Shown here: one piece after another, positions 14,494 to 16,013 of the stretch
Numbering within the stretch: the stretch's first letter is position 1
Layout: each line of letters starts with the position of its first letter
Assembly (NCBI GenBank): GCA_947589175.1
Contig: CANPZR010000029.1
Coordinates: forward strand, 1-16,013
Origin: an uncultured Lachnospiraceae bacterium
GTDB taxonomy: Bacteria > Bacillota > Clostridia > Lachnospirales > Lachnospiraceae
Length of the DNA: 16,013 nucleotides
Reading direction: 5' to 3'
The notes under the pieces: generated by a model
Told to the model about the DNA's origin: nothing
The model's input: the letters and a program-made list of their open reading frames with translations, nothing else
The model's database searches: none
Made by a program: the position numbers and the translations under genes

Positions 14494-15714
14494 ATGAAAA
14501 TAGAAAAGGGCGGCGTGACCGCGGCGAAGGGCTTTCTGGCGGCCAGCGCGGAGGCGCAGATCAAGTACAAGGGGCGGCCGGACATGGCGCTTGTCTATAC
14601 GGGGCGCCCGGCAGTCTTTGCGGGGACATTTACTACTAATGTAGTAAAAGCGGCTCCGGTCTGGTGGGACAAGGAGCTTTTGGAGAAGAAGAAAAAGGTG
14701 CATGCGGTCGTGTTGAACAGCGGAATCGCCAATGCCGCGACTGGCAAAGAGGGCAGAAAGCTGAACTATTTTATGGCGCAGGCTGTGGCGGAGCAGATCG
14801 GAGCGGAGCCGGAGGAGGTGCTGACGGCGTCCACGGGCGTAATCGGCATGCAGCTAAAGGAGGAGCCCCTGGCGAGCGGGGCGGCGCTTTTGAAGGAGGC
14901 TCTTGCGGACACCGCGGAGGCGGGGACGAGGGCGGCCGAGGCCATTATGACGACGGACACCGTGTCCAAGGAAGCGGCGGCGAGCTTTGAGGCGGACGGC
15001 GTGACCGTCACGGTGGGCGGCATGTGCAAGGGCTCCGGTATGATCCACCCGAACATGGCGACGATGCTCAGCGTCACGACGACGGACGCGGACATAGACG
15101 GGGACGTTCTGCAGGAGCTGGTCAGCGAGATCGTGTCGGACAGCTTTAACATGATTTCGGTGGACCGGGACACCTCCACCAACGACACCTATCTGGTGCT
15201 CGCGAACGGGGCGTCCGGCGTGAAAATTGAGAAGGGAACAGAGGCCTACGAGAATTTCCGAGAGGCGCTTGCCTATGTGTCCACGGAGCTCGCGAAGAAG
15301 ATGGCGGGGGACGGCGAGGGCTGTACGAAGCTGATGGAGGTGCAGGTTATCAACTGCGAGAGCAGGGAAAAGGCGAAGATTTTGAGCCGCTCCGTGACCA
15401 CCTCGAATCTGGTCAAGACCGCCTTTTACGGGAGCGACGCCAATTACGGGCGGATTCTGTGCGCGCTCGGCTACGCCGGGGTAGATTTTGATCCGGAAAA
15501 GCTGGATCTTACGCTGGAGGCGGGGGGAGAGTCCCTGCTGCTTGTGAAGGACGGCGTGGAAACGGGTTACAGCGAGGAAAAGGCGACGGAGCTGTTGAGC
15601 CAGGAGAAGGTTGCCTTTATCTGCGATATGAAGGAAGGGGAGTGCTCCGCCACGGCGTGGGGGTGCGACCTGACATATGATTATGTAAAAATAAATGGAG
15701 ATTACAGGAGTTAG
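14494..15714 (+). CDS. argJ: Glutamate N-acetyltransferase / ornithine acetyltransferase (ArgJ)
   Basis: A 406-residue cytosolic enzyme that moves the acetyl group from N-acetylornithine to glutamate, so the acetyl group is recycled; bifunctional members also make N-acetylglutamate from acetyl-CoA. ArgJ proteins are made as a precursor that cuts itself before a conserved threonine. Here that is T190 in HPNMAT|MLS (preceded by KGSGMI), giving an alpha chain of 189 and a beta chain of 217 residues. STGVIG at 113-118 carries the oxyanion-hole residues T114 and G115. The DRDTSTNDT and SDANYGRILCALGY motifs of the beta chain are intact. AGGGGGA lies about 7 bases before the ATG. argB follows after only 3 bases. 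Mono- versus bifunctionality cannot be decided from sequence. Confidence 0.96.
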   Translation: MKIEKGGVTAAKGFLAASAEAQIKYKGRPDMALVYTGRPAVFAGTFTTNVVKAAPVWWDKELLEKKKKVHAVVLNSGIANAATGKEGRKLNYFMAQAVAEQIGAEPEEVLTASTGVIGMQLKEEPLASGAALLKEALADTAEAGTRAAEAIMTTDTVSKEAAASFEADGVTVTVGGMCKGSGMIHPNMATMLSVTTTDADIDGDVLQELVSEIVSDSFNMISVDRDTSTNDTYLVLANGASGVKIEKGTEAYENFREALAYVSTELAKKMAGDGEGCTKLMEVQVINCESREKAKILSRSVTTSNLVKTAFYGSDANYGRILCALGYAGVDFDPEKLDLTLEAGGESLLLVKDGVETGYSEEKATELLSQEKVAFICDMKEGECSATAWGCDLTYDYVKINGDYRS

Positions 15715-15717
15715 AAA

Positions 15718-16013
15718 ATGGAAAATTTAGAGGAAATTGTATTAAAGGCGGAGACGTTAATCGAGGCGCTTCCCTACATACGGGATTTTAACGGAAAAAA
15801 GGTTGTGGTGAAATACGGCGGTTCCGCGATGCTGGACGAGCAGCTGCAGGAGTCGGTGATCAAGGACGTGGCGCTGCTCAAGCTGGTGGGCATGCAGCCG
15901 ATTATCGTGCACGGTGGCGGCAAGGAAATCAGCCGGTGGCTGGGGTACATGGGCAAGGAGAGCCAGTTTGTGGACGGCCTCCGGGTGACGGACGAGGACA
16001 CGCTGGAGGTGGC
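15718..16013 (+). CDS. argB: Acetylglutamate kinase, N-terminal part (cut by window end)
   Basis: Ninety-eight complete codons are visible and the frame stays open to the window edge. The enzyme phosphorylates N-acetylglutamate in the cytosol, the second step of arginine synthesis and often the arginine-inhibited one. Visible family motifs are the N-terminal VVKYGGSAM (phosphate-binding lysine and glycines), VALLKLVGMQPIIVHGGGKEIS (shown here by VHGGGKEIS near residues 64-72), and VDGLRVTDEDTLEV near residue 85 onward. The N-terminal helix preceding the fold (MENLEEIVLKAETLIEALPYI) is the segment that, in arginine-sensitive hexameric kinases, links dimers; its presence fits feedback inhibition but does not prove it. 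The ATG is 3 bases after the argJ stop, with ACAGGAG overlapping the end of argJ as ribosome binding site. Confidence 0.95.
   Translation, partial: MENLEEIVLKAETLIEALPYIRDFNGKKVVVKYGGSAMLDEQLQESVIKDVALLKLVGMQPIIVHGGGKEISRWLGYMGKESQFVDGLRVTDEDTLEV

Overview
The window looks like core chromosome of a clostridial Bacillota, most likely a Lachnospiraceae-type gut anaerobe. The grounds are the gene order rlmN / PP2C phosphatase / PASTA kinase / rsgA / rpe, strong GGAGG ribosome binding sites, GC-rich genes separated by AT-rich promoters, and a secreted protein with a lysine-rich BspA-type leucine-rich-repeat tail. This assignment is inferred from gene content, not from any database comparison.

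Left part (1-5452): a tightly packed plus-strand operon. RlmN (23S rRNA/tRNA methylation), a PP2C-type phosphatase (Stp/PrpC), a membrane PASTA Ser/Thr kinase (PrkC), the ribosome-assembly GTPase RsgA and ribulose-phosphate epimerase follow each other with 4-base overlaps or short gaps. Phosphatase and kinase form a reversible cell-wall-sensing pair; RlmN and RsgA act on the ribosome.

Middle (5453-10207): two extracytoplasmic proteins of no assigned function, each with its own promoter signals. The first is a 447-residue lipoprotein whose leader carries a hairpin. The second is a 1052-residue secreted modular protein: a beta-helix with a pectinesterase-like look, Ig-like regions, a probable lectin-like beta-sandwich and a short LRR tail. 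Next, pepD (10260-11708), a cytosolic M20 dipeptidase, has its own promoter and ends at a strong hairpin terminator shared with the convergent argG.

Right part (11846-16013): an arginine biosynthesis locus. argG runs leftward; argC, argJ and the start of argB run rightward. The 285-base AT-rich region between argG and argC holds two face-to-face promoters and ArgR-type operator sequences: one box over the argG promoter and a perfect 10+10 inverted repeat just downstream of the argC start point. argJ in place of a separate acetylglutamate synthase and deacetylase implies the acetyl-recycling form of the pathway, though whether ArgJ is bifunctional here cannot be settled from sequence alone.

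No mobile element, CRISPR array, tRNA or rRNA was seen, and no gene-free stretch exceeds 300 bases. I found no clearly new multi-gene system; the parts most worth a second look are the two surface proteins, the leader of the lipoprotein gene and the arg control region.
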